Assembly (NCBI GenBank): GCA_028280945.1
Contig: JANQKV010000053.1
Location: 1-64,000 of the forward strand
Origin: Opitutaceae bacterium
GTDB lineage: Bacteria; Verrucomicrobiota; Verrucomicrobiia; Opitutales; Opitutaceae
Direction: 5' to 3'
DNA length: 64,000 nucleotides
This document shows positions 1 through 8,803 of this stretch, piece by piece (position 1 is the stretch's first letter; each line of letters opens with the position of its first letter). A program made the position numbers and the translations under genes. Below the pieces are notes generated by a model, which saw nothing but the letters and a program-made list of their open reading frames with translations, did not search any database and was not told the DNA's origin.

Positions 1-994
1 TCTGGTCGATCGAAATGCTGTCCATGTCCGTGAATTGGAACACCGCACCCTGGGAGGTGCTATTCACGACCGCACTGGTAACAAACGAAGTGTCGTTGAA
101 TGAGACCACGATGAAAGTGCCATCGCTCAGAGCAAAGGAGAACTGCAGGATAATCGGTTCGGGGTCCGGCGGCTCGACTGGTTCCGGCTCCGGTTCGGGC
201 TCCGGCTCCGGTTCCGGTTCGGGCTCTGGTTCAGGCTCCGGTTGTGGCTGCGGCTGCGGGGTCGGCACCGGATCCGGCTCGGGGGCGGGCGGATCAGCGG
301 TAACCTCGTCCACGGTGTCCTGGCTGTTGTCTTCCACGCCAATCAACACATCGCTGATACCGGTCGCACTGGCACCGTCGTCGTTACCATCGTCTGCCGC
401 TTCGGCAACAACCTCGACATCGGTATTGGTGTTGGACGCGCCTTGGGCGGCACCGGTAACGGTGCCGGTGGCCACTGCGCTGGAGACGTCGATGAGGTCG
501 GCTCCGGCTGCGACCGCAGCATCGGTGGTGCCTTCGATGGCACCTTGGGAGGCGGATTGGACAGCGTCGGCGAGTTCGCTGGTTGAGACATTAAGCTCGG
601 CGGCGACCTCCACAACGGCCTCGGTCACAGCCGCGGCAGCTGCACCCGCCACTTCAGTGATTTCAGTAGCAGTTGCATTGCCTTCATCCACCGCGTATTC
701 CACAGCGGCTTCGGTGACCGCTTCTGCAGCGTCGCCCACCACATCCGCGTCCACCTCATACTCGTTCGAGACCTGGGTCATGATGTCCTCAACGGCAGCG
801 GCAATCGCACTGGTGTTGGTGGCATCGATACCGGCCGCTTCGAGGACTTGGATGACGGTTTGTTTGTCGCCTCGCGCAATCCGACGCATTTGAGCCGAGG
901 TGAGCGCAATCGACTGTGCCAGCACAACGGTGGCCGCCAATGCGCTGATGAAAAAGAGGGTAAGCAGGCGTATAAGGTTAGAGTGAAGATTCAT
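1..994 (-). CDS. Secreted Ala-rich protein with proline-glutamate repeat (partial, C-terminus outside window)
   Basis: The reading frame starts at ATG 994 and is open to the window edge, giving 331 codons. It begins with a basic, hydrophobic signal peptide (MNLHSNLIRLLTLFF...VVLAQ). An Ala/Val/Glu-rich helical region of about 200 residues follows, then a Pro-Glu repeat at about residues 235-275. A beta-rich stretch (IILQFSFALSDGTFIVVSF) ends at the window edge. A PE repeat of this kind usually acts as a rigid periplasmic or cell-wall spacer, which is an inference here. No known domain is recognised. There is no obvious Shine-Dalgarno site. It is transcribed divergently from the gene at 1128. 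The opposite strand is also open here, but it encodes only a Gly/Ser artefact of the repeat. Confidence 0.75.
   Translation of the reverse strand, partial: MNLHSNLIRLLTLFFISALAATVVLAQSIALTSAQMRRIARGDKQTVIQVLEAAGIDATNTSAIAAAVEDIMTQVSNEYEVDADVVGDAAEAVTEAAVEYAVDEGNATATEITEVAGAAAAAVTEAVVEVAAELNVSTSELADAVQSASQGAIEGTTDAAVAAGADLIDVSSAVATGTVTGAAQGASNTNTDVEVVAEAADDGNDDGASATGISDVLIGVEDNSQDTVDEVTADPPAPEPDPVPTPQPQPQPEPEPEPEPEPEPEPEPEPEPVEPPDPEPIILQFSFALSDGTFIVVSFNDTSFVTSAVVNSTSQGAVFQFTDMDSISIDQ
155..295. repeat. Low-complexity hexanucleotide-like repeat encoding (PE)n
   Basis: The plus strand repeats units of the form ggctcc/ggttcc. On the minus strand these read as alternating CCG/CCC/CCA and GAG/GAA codons, i.e. 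Pro-Glu. The repeat lies inside the minus-strand secreted protein and could expand or contract by slippage in multiples of 6 bp without breaking the frame. Confidence 0.8.
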
Positions 995-1087
995 CTGGTG
1001 GAAGGAGAGTGGTTATGTTGTGCCAGATGTGGCGATGGCTCTAGGTGAAAAACAAATACCTTGGTCCACAACCACAAAAATAAAAAA

Positions 1088-1096
1088 TGCTATACT
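1088..1096 (+). promoter_or_regulatory. Possible extended -10 promoter
   Basis: TGC followed by TATACT forms an extended -10 element about 30 bp upstream of the ATG at 1128, in an AT-rich divergent intergenic region. No good -35 element is seen at the usual spacing, which is tolerated by extended -10 promoters. The call is based on the motif alone. Confidence 0.4.
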
Positions 1097-1127
1097 TTTG
1101 CAATAGTGAGATAAGGTATTGAATCCC

Positions 1128-2399
1128 ATGGCTTATCCTAGAAGAGCGTTTCCATTGTCATTGGCATTTCTCCCATTCGTCGTCCCAATGCTGCTGTCTC
1201 CTTTGTCCATACTTGTGATAAACCGATTCCAACATCGCAGTCTTCTGTTCGGCATTTCTTTAGGGCTATTGGGCGTGGTGGCGGCCGGTAGCCCTGTCGA
1301 AGTCACGGAACGGGTCATCCTCGCCCCGGTTTTCGAAATCAAGGACACTTACCGATCAATGATGGGCCCCTCGGCCACCCAGGACTTTGTGTTGGCGGCA
1401 ACGGAGAAACCCGAGTTGCTCTGGATTGTGGGGTTCAAGGCGGAGATGGTGGATGCCAAGGGCCGGGAGGTGCGCTCACAGGAATTCATGTGCCACAGCA
1501 ATCTCGACGTGGATATCAGCGCCTATCGGCGCGTGTTTGACTGGCGCAAAAACTCCTCCCGTCGATTGTTCACCCTCTCGCAGGGCCAGTATGAAATCAA
1601 TTTTCCCGAAGGATTTGGCATTCCCATGGTCTCATGGCAGCCCCTGCGGCTCAATAGCCAGGTCCTCAACCTCAACCATCCCGGATTGCGCACCAAGGTG
1701 CGCCACCGGATTACCGTGAGTTATGTGCGGGACGCCGACCTCAAGCGGGAAATGACCCCGCTGTTCATGAAGGCTGCCCAGGCCATGGTGGCGCTGGACG
1801 AAGACTCAACCCATTGGGGAACGGCCCGCCCCGACGAGGAGGAGCACGGGGAAAGCTGCATGATTGGCACGGCCGTGCGCGGCGATGGTAGGGAAGACAA
1901 ATTTGGCCAGCGCTTCTCCGGCCATTGGGTAGTCCCGCCGGGAGAGCATGAATACCGCGCCCTTGTGACCAGGTGGCTGAATCTGCCGTTCGACACCACT
2001 GCCCACTACATCGCGGTCCACCTGCATCCCTTTGCCCAATGGATCCAGCTCTATGACTTGACGGAGGACCGGGTGGTTTTTCATGCGGACGCCACCAACC
2101 CCCTTAGGGGCATCGGCCTCGACCATGTTGAGTTCCTGGCCGACGCCGAGGGACTGAACCTCAATCGTCGCCATCAGTATCAAATCCGCACCCGCTACCA
2201 CAACACGTCCGGCGTCGACCAAGACTCCATGGCAGTGATGTTCTTTTACATCAAAGACCAGGAGTTCAAAAAACCCACCTCTCAAGAGTTGGCCAGCCGG
2301 CTACACTATGACAGCAACCTGCGCGACTTGGAATGGGTGAAAAAGCCGATGGGGATCGACGATGTGATCCAACGCGGACGTTCACCGGCGCGCATGTAG
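1128..2399 (+). CDS. Secreted or membrane-anchored protein resembling copper type II monooxygenase fold
   Basis: ATG 1128 is preferred over an in-frame TTG at 1119 because AAGG at 1113-1116 then sits about 11 nt upstream; the product is 423 aa. The N-terminus has two hydrophobic stretches (about residues 8-32 and 40-56), so it could be a signal anchor or a signal peptide from a later start. The C-terminal half has VHLHPF (an HxH pair), a later Arg/Tyr-rich strand and a DSMAVMFFYIKD strand with a Met. This order resembles the HxH...Met copper-B ligands of PHM-type ascorbate-dependent monooxygenases. That resemblance is seen by eye and is not proven. It converges on prfB with a 13-nt gap. Confidence 0.6.
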   Translation: MAYPRRAFPLSLAFLPFVVPMLLSPLSILVINRFQHRSLLFGISLGLLGVVAAGSPVEVTERVILAPVFEIKDTYRSMMGPSATQDFVLAATEKPELLWIVGFKAEMVDAKGREVRSQEFMCHSNLDVDISAYRRVFDWRKNSSRRLFTLSQGQYEINFPEGFGIPMVSWQPLRLNSQVLNLNHPGLRTKVRHRITVSYVRDADLKREMTPLFMKAAQAMVALDEDSTHWGTARPDEEEHGESCMIGTAVRGDGREDKFGQRFSGHWVVPPGEHEYRALVTRWLNLPFDTTAHYIAVHLHPFAQWIQLYDLTEDRVVFHADATNPLRGIGLDHVEFLADAEGLNLNRRHQYQIRTRYHNTSGVDQDSMAVMFFYIKDQEFKKPTSQELASRLHYDSNLRDLEWVKKPMGIDDVIQRGRSPARM

Positions 2400-2412
2400 A
2401 CATGCCCCTGCC

Positions 2413-3559
2413 CTACTCGTCGTCGACGTCGATGTCCTTGTTACGGTGGCGCGGTGAACCCGCACGAAGCCAGCCGTTGATGAAACCGTCGAGCTCGCCA
2501 TCGAGCACACCCTGGGTATCGGTGGTGGACACGCCGGTGCGCAGGTCCTTCACCATCTGGTAGGGTTGCAGCACATAAGAGCGAATCTGGGAGCCCCAGC
2601 CGATCTCCCCCTTTTCGCCGTAGAACTTTTCCATCTCACTGCGCTGCTCGTCGAGACGGCGCTCGTAGAGGCGGGCCTTCAGGACGCTCATTGCACTGGC
2701 CTTGTTCTTGATCTGCGAACGCTCGTTTTGGCACGTCACAACCAAGCCCGTAGGGATGTGGGTCAGGCGCACGGCGGAGTCGGTCGTATTGACCCCCTGA
2801 CCGCCTTTGCCGGAAGAACGGTACACGTCGGTCCGAATCTCGTCCTCGGGAATATCGACCTTCACCTCGTCGTTGATTTCGGCAACGACGTCGACCGCAC
2901 AAAACGACGTGTGACGGCGTTGATTGGAGTCGAACGGGCTGATCCGCACCAGCCGGTGGACGCCACGCTCGGCTTTCACGTAGCCATAGGCGTTGGTGCC
3001 TTTAACGAGCACGGTCGCTTTGGAAATGCCAGCCTGCTCCCCGGCCTGCACGTCCTGCACTTCGAGTTTAAATCCCTGGCGCTCCGCCCAGCGGGAATAC
3101 ATGCGGAAGAGCATGTCGGCCCAGTCGTTGGACTCGGTGCCTCCGGCGCCCGCCTGAATGGAAAGGATGGCGTTGTTGGCGTCGAATTGTTCGGTAAGGA
3201 ACGAGGCGATTTCGATCTCGTCAATCGAGGCCAGCATCTCGCCAACCGTGGATTTCAGCTCGGCTTCGTATTCGGCGGCCTCCTCGTCCGAACCAGCTTC
3301 GATCAACTCGAGCATGACATCGACATCTTCGAGTTTCTTACGGAAGTCGACCACGGGCAGCACGGCCTTTTTCAGGCCGTTGACCTTGGCGATGTGTTTC
3401 TGGGCCTTGTCCTGATGGTCCCAAAAATCCGGGGCTCCCATCTCGGCATCGAGCGCCTCGATTTCCCTCAGCTTTTGTTCGCCGTCAAAGAAACCTCCAT
3501 AACTGTCCGGCCCGTTTCTTGATGAGCTCTATGTGGTCGTGGACTTCAGGTTCGATCAT
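2413..3559 (-). CDS. prfB: Peptide chain release factor 2 (RF2), programmed +1 frameshift
   Basis: RF2 releases nascent chains at UGA and UAA. A zero frame of 24 codons starts at ATG 3559 and ends in TGA at 3487-3485. Reading then continues in the +1 frame ([22 protein letters not shown]...) for 357 residues, giving 381 aa in total, close to the usual 365. The anticodon-like SPF motif ([11 protein letters not shown]) and the catalytic GGQ ([12 protein letters not shown]) are both present. The frameshift site CTT TGA C has an internal GGAGG three bases upstream of CTT, as in the known autoregulatory prfB element, so this is not a broken gene. The neighbours are unrelated. Confidence 0.96.
3484..3498 (-). 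promoter_or_regulatory. prfB programmed +1 ribosomal frameshift site
   Basis: On the minus strand GGAGG TTT CTT TGA C: an internal Shine-Dalgarno-like GGAGG, three bases, the slippery CTT, then the in-frame stop TGA followed by C. In E. coli the same arrangement makes ribosomes shift when RF2 is scarce, giving feedback control of RF2. Confidence 0.95.
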
Positions 3560-3626
3560 AGTGGAACGAACATCGGTTCAAAGTCGGACGATCGGCGCAA
3601 GGGGGAAATACACCCCGTCCCGCCGA

Positions 3627-6104
3627 CTACTCGGCCCGCAAGGCTTCCAACGGGCTAATCCGGGAAGCGCGAAGTGCCGGCAGGACACACGCAATGAGGG
3701 CCACGCCACCGAGCACCAGACCCACCGCAACAAAGGTTCCGGGATCAAATGCACTCACCTCAAACAACATGCCCTGCAGACCACGAGCCACGGCCAGCGA
3801 AGTCGCCAGTCCGATGACAACGCCAACCAACACCATGCCCATGCCCTGGCCGACCACCAGCCGCAGTACGTCCCGGCGCTGAGCGCCCAGGGCTTGGCGA
3901 ATGCCAATCTCCCGGGTCCGCTGGGTGACGTTCCAAGCGACAAGGCCATAAATGCCAACCAAGGCCAGCACAAGGGCGACCCCGGCAAAACAGCCCAACA
4001 AAAGCGAATTGAAGCGAGACTGGCGCAACGTGTTGTTGATGATCGCCTCCATGGTGGAGATCGAGCCGACGGGTTGTTCCGGATCGATGCGCTGCAAGGC
4101 CTTGCGCACGGTGCCCGTGAGGGCGGCAGGTTCACCATGAGTGCGGGTGAGCAGTACCATGCCGTTGCGCATCAGTGGCACCACCCAGGTCTGCTCGATC
4201 GGAAGGTAGACCAGCGGTTGCGGATCGGCCTGCAACCCAAAGTGACGCACATCCCGCACGACTCCCACCACCTCGGCCCAAGGCAAGTTGCTGAAGCCGG
4301 AAGGCAACAAGTCGGGCGAGAATAGATTTTCCGGCAATCCCAACATCACACGCTGTCCGAGCGGATCCTGTCCCGGGAAAAACTGCCGGGCGGTGGCTTC
4401 ATTGATAATGGCGACGGGAGGCGAGCCCTGCCGATCCGTCGCGGCAAAGGGCCGGCCTTGAACCAGGGACAAACCTTGAGCCCGAAAATAGTCTCCCAGC
4501 ACCCCGGCAAATTGCACGCTCCGCAAATCGTCCATGGACTGGTAAGTGGCCCCCTCCTGCAGGAGGGGCATGCCGGCCCCACCCATGAACGGTGGGTTGG
4601 TGGTCGCCGCGACAGCATCCACGCTGGGCAGACGATCCATTTCCTCCACCAGCTGGCTGAAAAGTTCCGTCGCTTGGGTGGGGTTGGGATAGCGGGATTC
4701 CGGTAGGTTGATGCCAGCAATGAGAAGGTTGCGGGCCTCGAATCCCGGATCCACGGAAGATAGTTTGCCCAAGCTGCGAATGAGCAGGCCGGCCCCCACC
4801 AGCAGCGTGAGCGACAGGCTGACTTCCGCCACAATGAGGACCGATCGCAATCGAGCGGTCTTTTGATTGGTTGTGCCCCGGGCACCTTCCTGCAGGTTTT
4901 CGGTCAAGTCGGGTCGCGACCCGCTGAAGGCCGGCATCAAGCTGAAAATCATCATGGTGCCGATCGTCATCCCCAAGGATACCAGGATGACCGGAATGTT
5001 CACTTCGATCTGCGCTTCGGCCGGCACGGCTTCGGACGGCAACACGGCCAGCAAAGCCTGCAAACCCCAGGCCCCGACCAACAAGCCGGCCAGGCCGCCG
5101 AGGATCGAAAGCGGCAAGCTTTCCAGCAATGTGGCGCGGATGAGCTGTCCACGGGTGGCTCCCAGTGCCACCCGGATGGCGAACTCCCGCTGCCGCGCCG
5201 CCGTGCGCGCAAGCAACAGGTTGGCGACGTTGGCGCAAGCGATCAGCAGCACGCAGGCCACTGCCACCAACAGCACCACCAAGGGACGCTGAAACCGTCC
5301 CGTGACCGCGTCGCTCAAACGCGAGGCGCGGGCGCCAATTCTGTCGTTGGTTTCCGGATACGCCTGGCCAATCTGGTCCGCGATGACTCCGAGTTCGGCA
5401 TTGGCGGCCTCAAGCGACACGCCGTCCTTCATGCGCGCCACCATCCATGAGTTAATGCGGAAAATTCGGCTGTTCATCATTTCCGATCCCGCGTCGAGCC
5501 CGACCGGCACCCAGACGTCCGCACCCCAGAACTTAAAGGCCGGCGGCATCACGCCGATAATTGTGTGCGCCCGACCGTCGAGCACCGCTGTCTGGTTCAG
5601 GACCTTGTCATCGCCCCCAAAGCGGGACTGCCAGGCGTCATAGCTCAAAACGGCCACGGGATCTGCGGCGGGACGATCTTCTTCGGCCGTGAAAACCCGA
5701 CCCATGATGGGATCGACTCCCAACATCGCCCAGGCATCGGCGGATACGGCCGCACCCTCCAACACACTGGGGGCATCGGATCCGGTCAGCGTGAAACTCT
5801 GGTTCGACGCAAAAGTGACCCCGTCAAAGCTCCGAACGGCGTCACGAAAATCGAGAAAGTCCGGATAAGTCACCGGTGCGGTGCCGTCCTGGCCTTCAAA
5901 CGTGGAACCTACGAACAGCAGCTGCTCCGACTTGGGATACGGAAACGGATTGAGCAGCACCGCATTAACAACGCTGAAAATGGCGGTATTGGCGCCGACG
6001 CCAAGGGCCAGCACCGTGACAACAACAGCAGTGAAACCGGGATTGTGGGAAATGGATCGAAACAACGAACTCACAGTCAATGGGGGCTTGAGGGTCGGCC
6101 GCAT
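3627..6104 (-). CDS. Orphan duplicated MacB/FtsX-type permease (ADOP family)
   Basis: An 825-aa inner-membrane protein with two tandem copies of MacB periplasmic-core plus FtsX permease. The order is TM1 (FTAVVVTVLALGVGANTAIFSVV), periplasmic core to about residue 260, FtsX helices to about 400, a second core to about 650 and final FtsX helices to the C-terminus (EALRAE). The GANTAIFSVVNAVLL and TREIGIRQALGAQ motifs are typical of the family called acidobacterial duplicated orphan permeases. No ATPase gene adjoins it, again typical. ATG 6104 is chosen because the longer reading begins with TTG at 6146. The substrate is unknown; such proteins are usually linked to efflux or lipoprotein/macrolide export. 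Confidence 0.88.
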   Translation of the reverse strand: MRPTLKPPLTVSSLFRSISHNPGFTAVVVTVLALGVGANTAIFSVVNAVLLNPFPYPKSEQLLFVGSTFEGQDGTAPVTYPDFLDFRDAVRSFDGVTFASNQSFTLTGSDAPSVLEGAAVSADAWAMLGVDPIMGRVFTAEEDRPAADPVAVLSYDAWQSRFGGDDKVLNQTAVLDGRAHTIIGVMPPAFKFWGADVWVPVGLDAGSEMMNSRIFRINSWMVARMKDGVSLEAANAELGVIADQIGQAYPETNDRIGARASRLSDAVTGRFQRPLVVLLVAVACVLLIACANVANLLLARTAARQREFAIRVALGATRGQLIRATLLESLPLSILGGLAGLLVGAWGLQALLAVLPSEAVPAEAQIEVNIPVILVSLGMTIGTMMIFSLMPAFSGSRPDLTENLQEGARGTTNQKTARLRSVLIVAEVSLSLTLLVGAGLLIRSLGKLSSVDPGFEARNLLIAGINLPESRYPNPTQATELFSQLVEEMDRLPSVDAVAATTNPPFMGGAGMPLLQEGATYQSMDDLRSVQFAGVLGDYFRAQGLSLVQGRPFAATDRQGSPPVAIINEATARQFFPGQDPLGQRVMLGLPENLFSPDLLPSGFSNLPWAEVVGVVRDVRHFGLQADPQPLVYLPIEQTWVVPLMRNGMVLLTRTHGEPAALTGTVRKALQRIDPEQPVGSISTMEAIINNTLRQSRFNSLLLGCFAGVALVLALVGIYGLVAWNVTQRTREIGIRQALGAQRRDVLRLVVGQGMGMVLVGVVIGLATSLAVARGLQGMLFEVSAFDPGTFVAVGLVLGGVALIACVLPALRASRISPLEALRAE

Positions 6105-6208
6105 GCCGCGTGCCAGTCCACCCCTCTCCACCAAGGAAGTTGGCAATCAGCAAGATAGGGGAACCATCGTAAGCGACTGCGATCGGGGGCTCGACCGTTA
6201 ATGGGAAG

Positions 6209-7114
6209 ATGAAATCCCAAAAATGGGACAGCTTCGATGGAACCGAAAGCCGGTTCTTCACCCCCGTTGACGTGACCGCCACAACTGACACAACGACATC
6301 CATGCAAGTCCCCGCCCTGCAACATCTGCCGGAGCCCGAAGACCTCAATCCGTTTCAGTTTGGGATTCTGATTCTCTCGGTTGCACTCCTCGCGGGTTTG
6401 GCGGCCGAGATCTTCCTGCCCGTGCCGACGGAGGTGGGACGGCTGATCTTCTTCATCGATACCACGATCTGCGCGCTGCTTTTCATCGATTGGATATACC
6501 GTTTCAGCGATGCAAAATCCAAAGCGCAGTTCATGAAACTGGGTTGGCTGGATCTGTTGGCCTGTATCCCGGCGGTCGAGCCACTGCGATGGCTCCGAGT
6601 ATTTCGAATCGTGCGTTTGCTGTTGGCCGTGCGAACTTTCGATCGCTTCAAACGCGTGCTGGTCGCCAACAAAACCAGTGCAGGGTTGAGCGGGGTGGCG
6701 GTCATCGCCGTGCTCATGGTCTCGTTCGGATCGGCGGCAATCCTGTTGTTTGAGCATCAAAATGCCGACGGAAACATCAAGACGGCAGAGGATGCCTTGT
6801 GGTGGGCCATTGTAACGACCACGACGGTGGGATACGGCGACCTTTACCCGATCACCACGGCCGGACGGATTGTGGCCGTGATTCTGATGGTCACAGGGAT
6901 TGGTCTTTTCGGCACGTTAAGCGGCGTGGCCGCCAGTTTCTTCCTCGGCGAGGATCAGGACAAGCCCGCATCGCTCAACGCACAGAAGCAGATGCTGCAG
7001 CGGCTGGAGAAGCTGCAGGAAGAGATGCAAGTCATGCACGGCCAAATCGCAGACGGTGAACCAGCCAAGCCCTCGCGGGAAAAACCGGCGGAAAAGGAAA
7101 ACCCGCCGGGGTAA
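6209..7114 (+). CDS. Voltage-gated-type potassium channel
   Basis: A 301-aa inner-membrane channel subunit. Hydrophobic segments S1-S3 lie at about residues 50-125. An Arg-rich S4 (RWLRVFRIVRLLLAVRTFDRFKRV) follows, then S5, and a pore loop with TTTTVGYGD (about 205-213), the K+ selectivity filter. S6 is followed by a cytoplasmic coiled coil (QKQMLQRLEKLQEEMQVMHGQI) and a charged, Pro-rich tail that probably supports tetramer assembly. The start is uncertain: ATG 6209 gives an atypical N-terminus, and ATG 6302 (270 aa) would remove it. It is transcribed divergently from the permease. Confidence 0.9.
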   Translation: MKSQKWDSFDGTESRFFTPVDVTATTDTTTSMQVPALQHLPEPEDLNPFQFGILILSVALLAGLAAEIFLPVPTEVGRLIFFIDTTICALLFIDWIYRFSDAKSKAQFMKLGWLDLLACIPAVEPLRWLRVFRIVRLLLAVRTFDRFKRVLVANKTSAGLSGVAVIAVLMVSFGSAAILLFEHQNADGNIKTAEDALWWAIVTTTTVGYGDLYPITTAGRIVAVILMVTGIGLFGTLSGVAASFFLGEDQDKPASLNAQKQMLQRLEKLQEEMQVMHGQIADGEPAKPSREKPAEKENPPG

Positions 7115-7201
7115 CCGTTTCGGCCCAGTGCAAGCTGTATTTGCCGAGATCGGCGCGTGGTGTGTTCTATTGAGCCTTCGTCCCCCAAGCCCCCCTTTGC
7201 C

Positions 7202-8704
7202 ATGAACTTCCTCCGATATGTTTCGCTCCTGTGGCTACCCCTTCTTGCCGCAGCAGCAACCTTCGCCGCGGCTGAAAAACCCAACATCATTCTATTGATG
7301 AGCGATGACCATGGGTGGGTAGAGACCGGCTACAATGGACACCCTTACCTGCAGACGCCTGTCCTCGATGAAATGGCGGCAACCGGGCTGCGGTTCGATC
7401 GTTTCTACAGCGGAGCCTCCACGTGCACACCCACCCGGGTAAGTTTCCTGACCGGTCGCCATCCCAATCGAAGCGGTGCGTTCAAACCCAATTGGTCGAC
7501 TCGACCGGAGGAAATCACGCTCGCACAACTTCTTCAGAAGGCGGGTTACCGCACTGCCCACTATGGCAAGTGGCACATCGGCACGGTCAAGGCCGGCTCA
7601 CCACTCAACCCCGGGGCGCTGGGCTTCGATGAGTGGCTCTCGCACGACAATTTTTTTGAGATCGACCCCGAGATGTCGCGCAACGGTGCCCCACCCGAAC
7701 TGATCGAGGGCGAGAGTTCGGAAATCCTTATTGAGGAGTCCATCCGCTTCATCGATGCCGCCCAGGCGGAGGACCAACCGTTTCTGATCGTTTGTTGGTT
7801 TGGCTCGCCACATGAGCCCTATATCGGGCTACCCGAGGATTTGGCCCTCTACGACAACCTGCCGGAAAAATACGCCAAGGTTACCGTCAGTCTTACCAGC
7901 CTGGAAACCGGCGAAGGCACTCGCCGACCCGCCCTCGAGGTGCTCCGTGAACGCTTCGCGGAAATCACCGCCATGGACCGAGCCATTGGCACACTGCGCG
8001 ATCACCTGCAGAAAACCGGCCTGCGCAAAAACACGCTGCTGCTCTACTGCGGAGACAACGGCATTCCCTCGAGTGGAAATTTTGAGAATCCTCTCCGTGG
8101 TCAAAAAGGCGATGTCTACGAGGGCGGTTTGCTGGTCCCCGGAGTACTGGAATGGCCGGCCGTCGTAACCCATCCGAGAGTTTCTTCGGTACCCGTGGTC
8201 ACGAGTGATCTCCTGCCCACGCTCTGCAACCTCCTCGGTATCAGCCTGCCCGATCGGCCGCTGGATGGCATCAGCCTCAAACCGCTGCTCGAAGACCGAC
8301 CGGTGCACCGCCCGACTCCCATCTTCTTTTGGAATTACGACCACCACGCGGAGATGGCGATCAAACGGGAGCCCTACATCGATCCAGCGCAGCAAGTGGG
8401 CACCACGCCGTTGCGCAAAAAACAGCAGGGCAAGTTCACCCGCACCTTCACCAACCTCAAGCACCCCGTCATCCGCGAATCAGACTACGGGGGCGAACTC
8501 GCAGTCATCGACAACCGCTACAAGCTGGTGGTCAACGGCTCGGAGGGAACCGGCATTGAACTCTTCGACATCCAGGCTGATCCCTACGAGACCACCAACC
8601 TCGCGAACGAGTTTCCGGAAATGGTGGAGGCCAAGCAACGGCAGCTGGTCCGCTGGCAAAACAGCGTGCTGCACAGCCTGACCGGCGGCGACTACAATCC
8701 ATGA
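7202..8704 (+). CDS. Secreted type I sulfatase (arylsulfatase family)
   Basis: A 500-aa enzyme hydrolysing sulfate esters, probably on an algal or animal polysaccharide. ATG 7202 is chosen because it opens a clean signal peptide (MNFLRYVSLLWLPLLAAAATFAAA); an in-frame ATG at 7157 adds a non-signal extension. The metal site SDDHG is at about residues 34-38. The modification motif C75-T-P-T-R followed by VSFLTGRH is the CxPxR signal for conversion of Cys to formylglycine. HYGKWHIG and CGDNG are further family landmarks. No maturase (FGE) or partner glycosidase lies beside it, and it seems to be a stand-alone gene. Confidence 0.93.
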   Translation: MNFLRYVSLLWLPLLAAAATFAAAEKPNIILLMSDDHGWVETGYNGHPYLQTPVLDEMAATGLRFDRFYSGASTCTPTRVSFLTGRHPNRSGAFKPNWSTRPEEITLAQLLQKAGYRTAHYGKWHIGTVKAGSPLNPGALGFDEWLSHDNFFEIDPEMSRNGAPPELIEGESSEILIEESIRFIDAAQAEDQPFLIVCWFGSPHEPYIGLPEDLALYDNLPEKYAKVTVSLTSLETGEGTRRPALEVLRERFAEITAMDRAIGTLRDHLQKTGLRKNTLLLYCGDNGIPSSGNFENPLRGQKGDVYEGGLLVPGVLEWPAVVTHPRVSSVPVVTSDLLPTLCNLLGISLPDRPLDGISLKPLLEDRPVHRPTPIFFWNYDHHAEMAIKREPYIDPAQQVGTTPLRKKQQGKFTRTFTNLKHPVIRESDYGGELAVIDNRYKLVVNGSEGTGIELFDIQADPYETTNLANEFPEMVEAKQRQLVRWQNSVLHSLTGGDYNP

Positions 8705-8803
8705 AACGGCCAGCCCGGCGGCCGAACACGAATGTGTCAGCCGCTAGGTCGAACCGAACGCCCATAAACCTGGCGACGGGTCAGGACGGAACCAGGGCAA
8801 GGA

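Noticed and set aside
15..893. Plus-strand Gly/Ser-rich open frame
   Set aside because: It is the antisense of the Pro-Glu repeat protein. The minus strand has a signal peptide and sensible composition.
2413..3559. prfB broken by a TGA near its start
   Set aside because: The stop is in the conserved CTT TGA C context with an upstream GGAGG, so it is a programmed frameshift.
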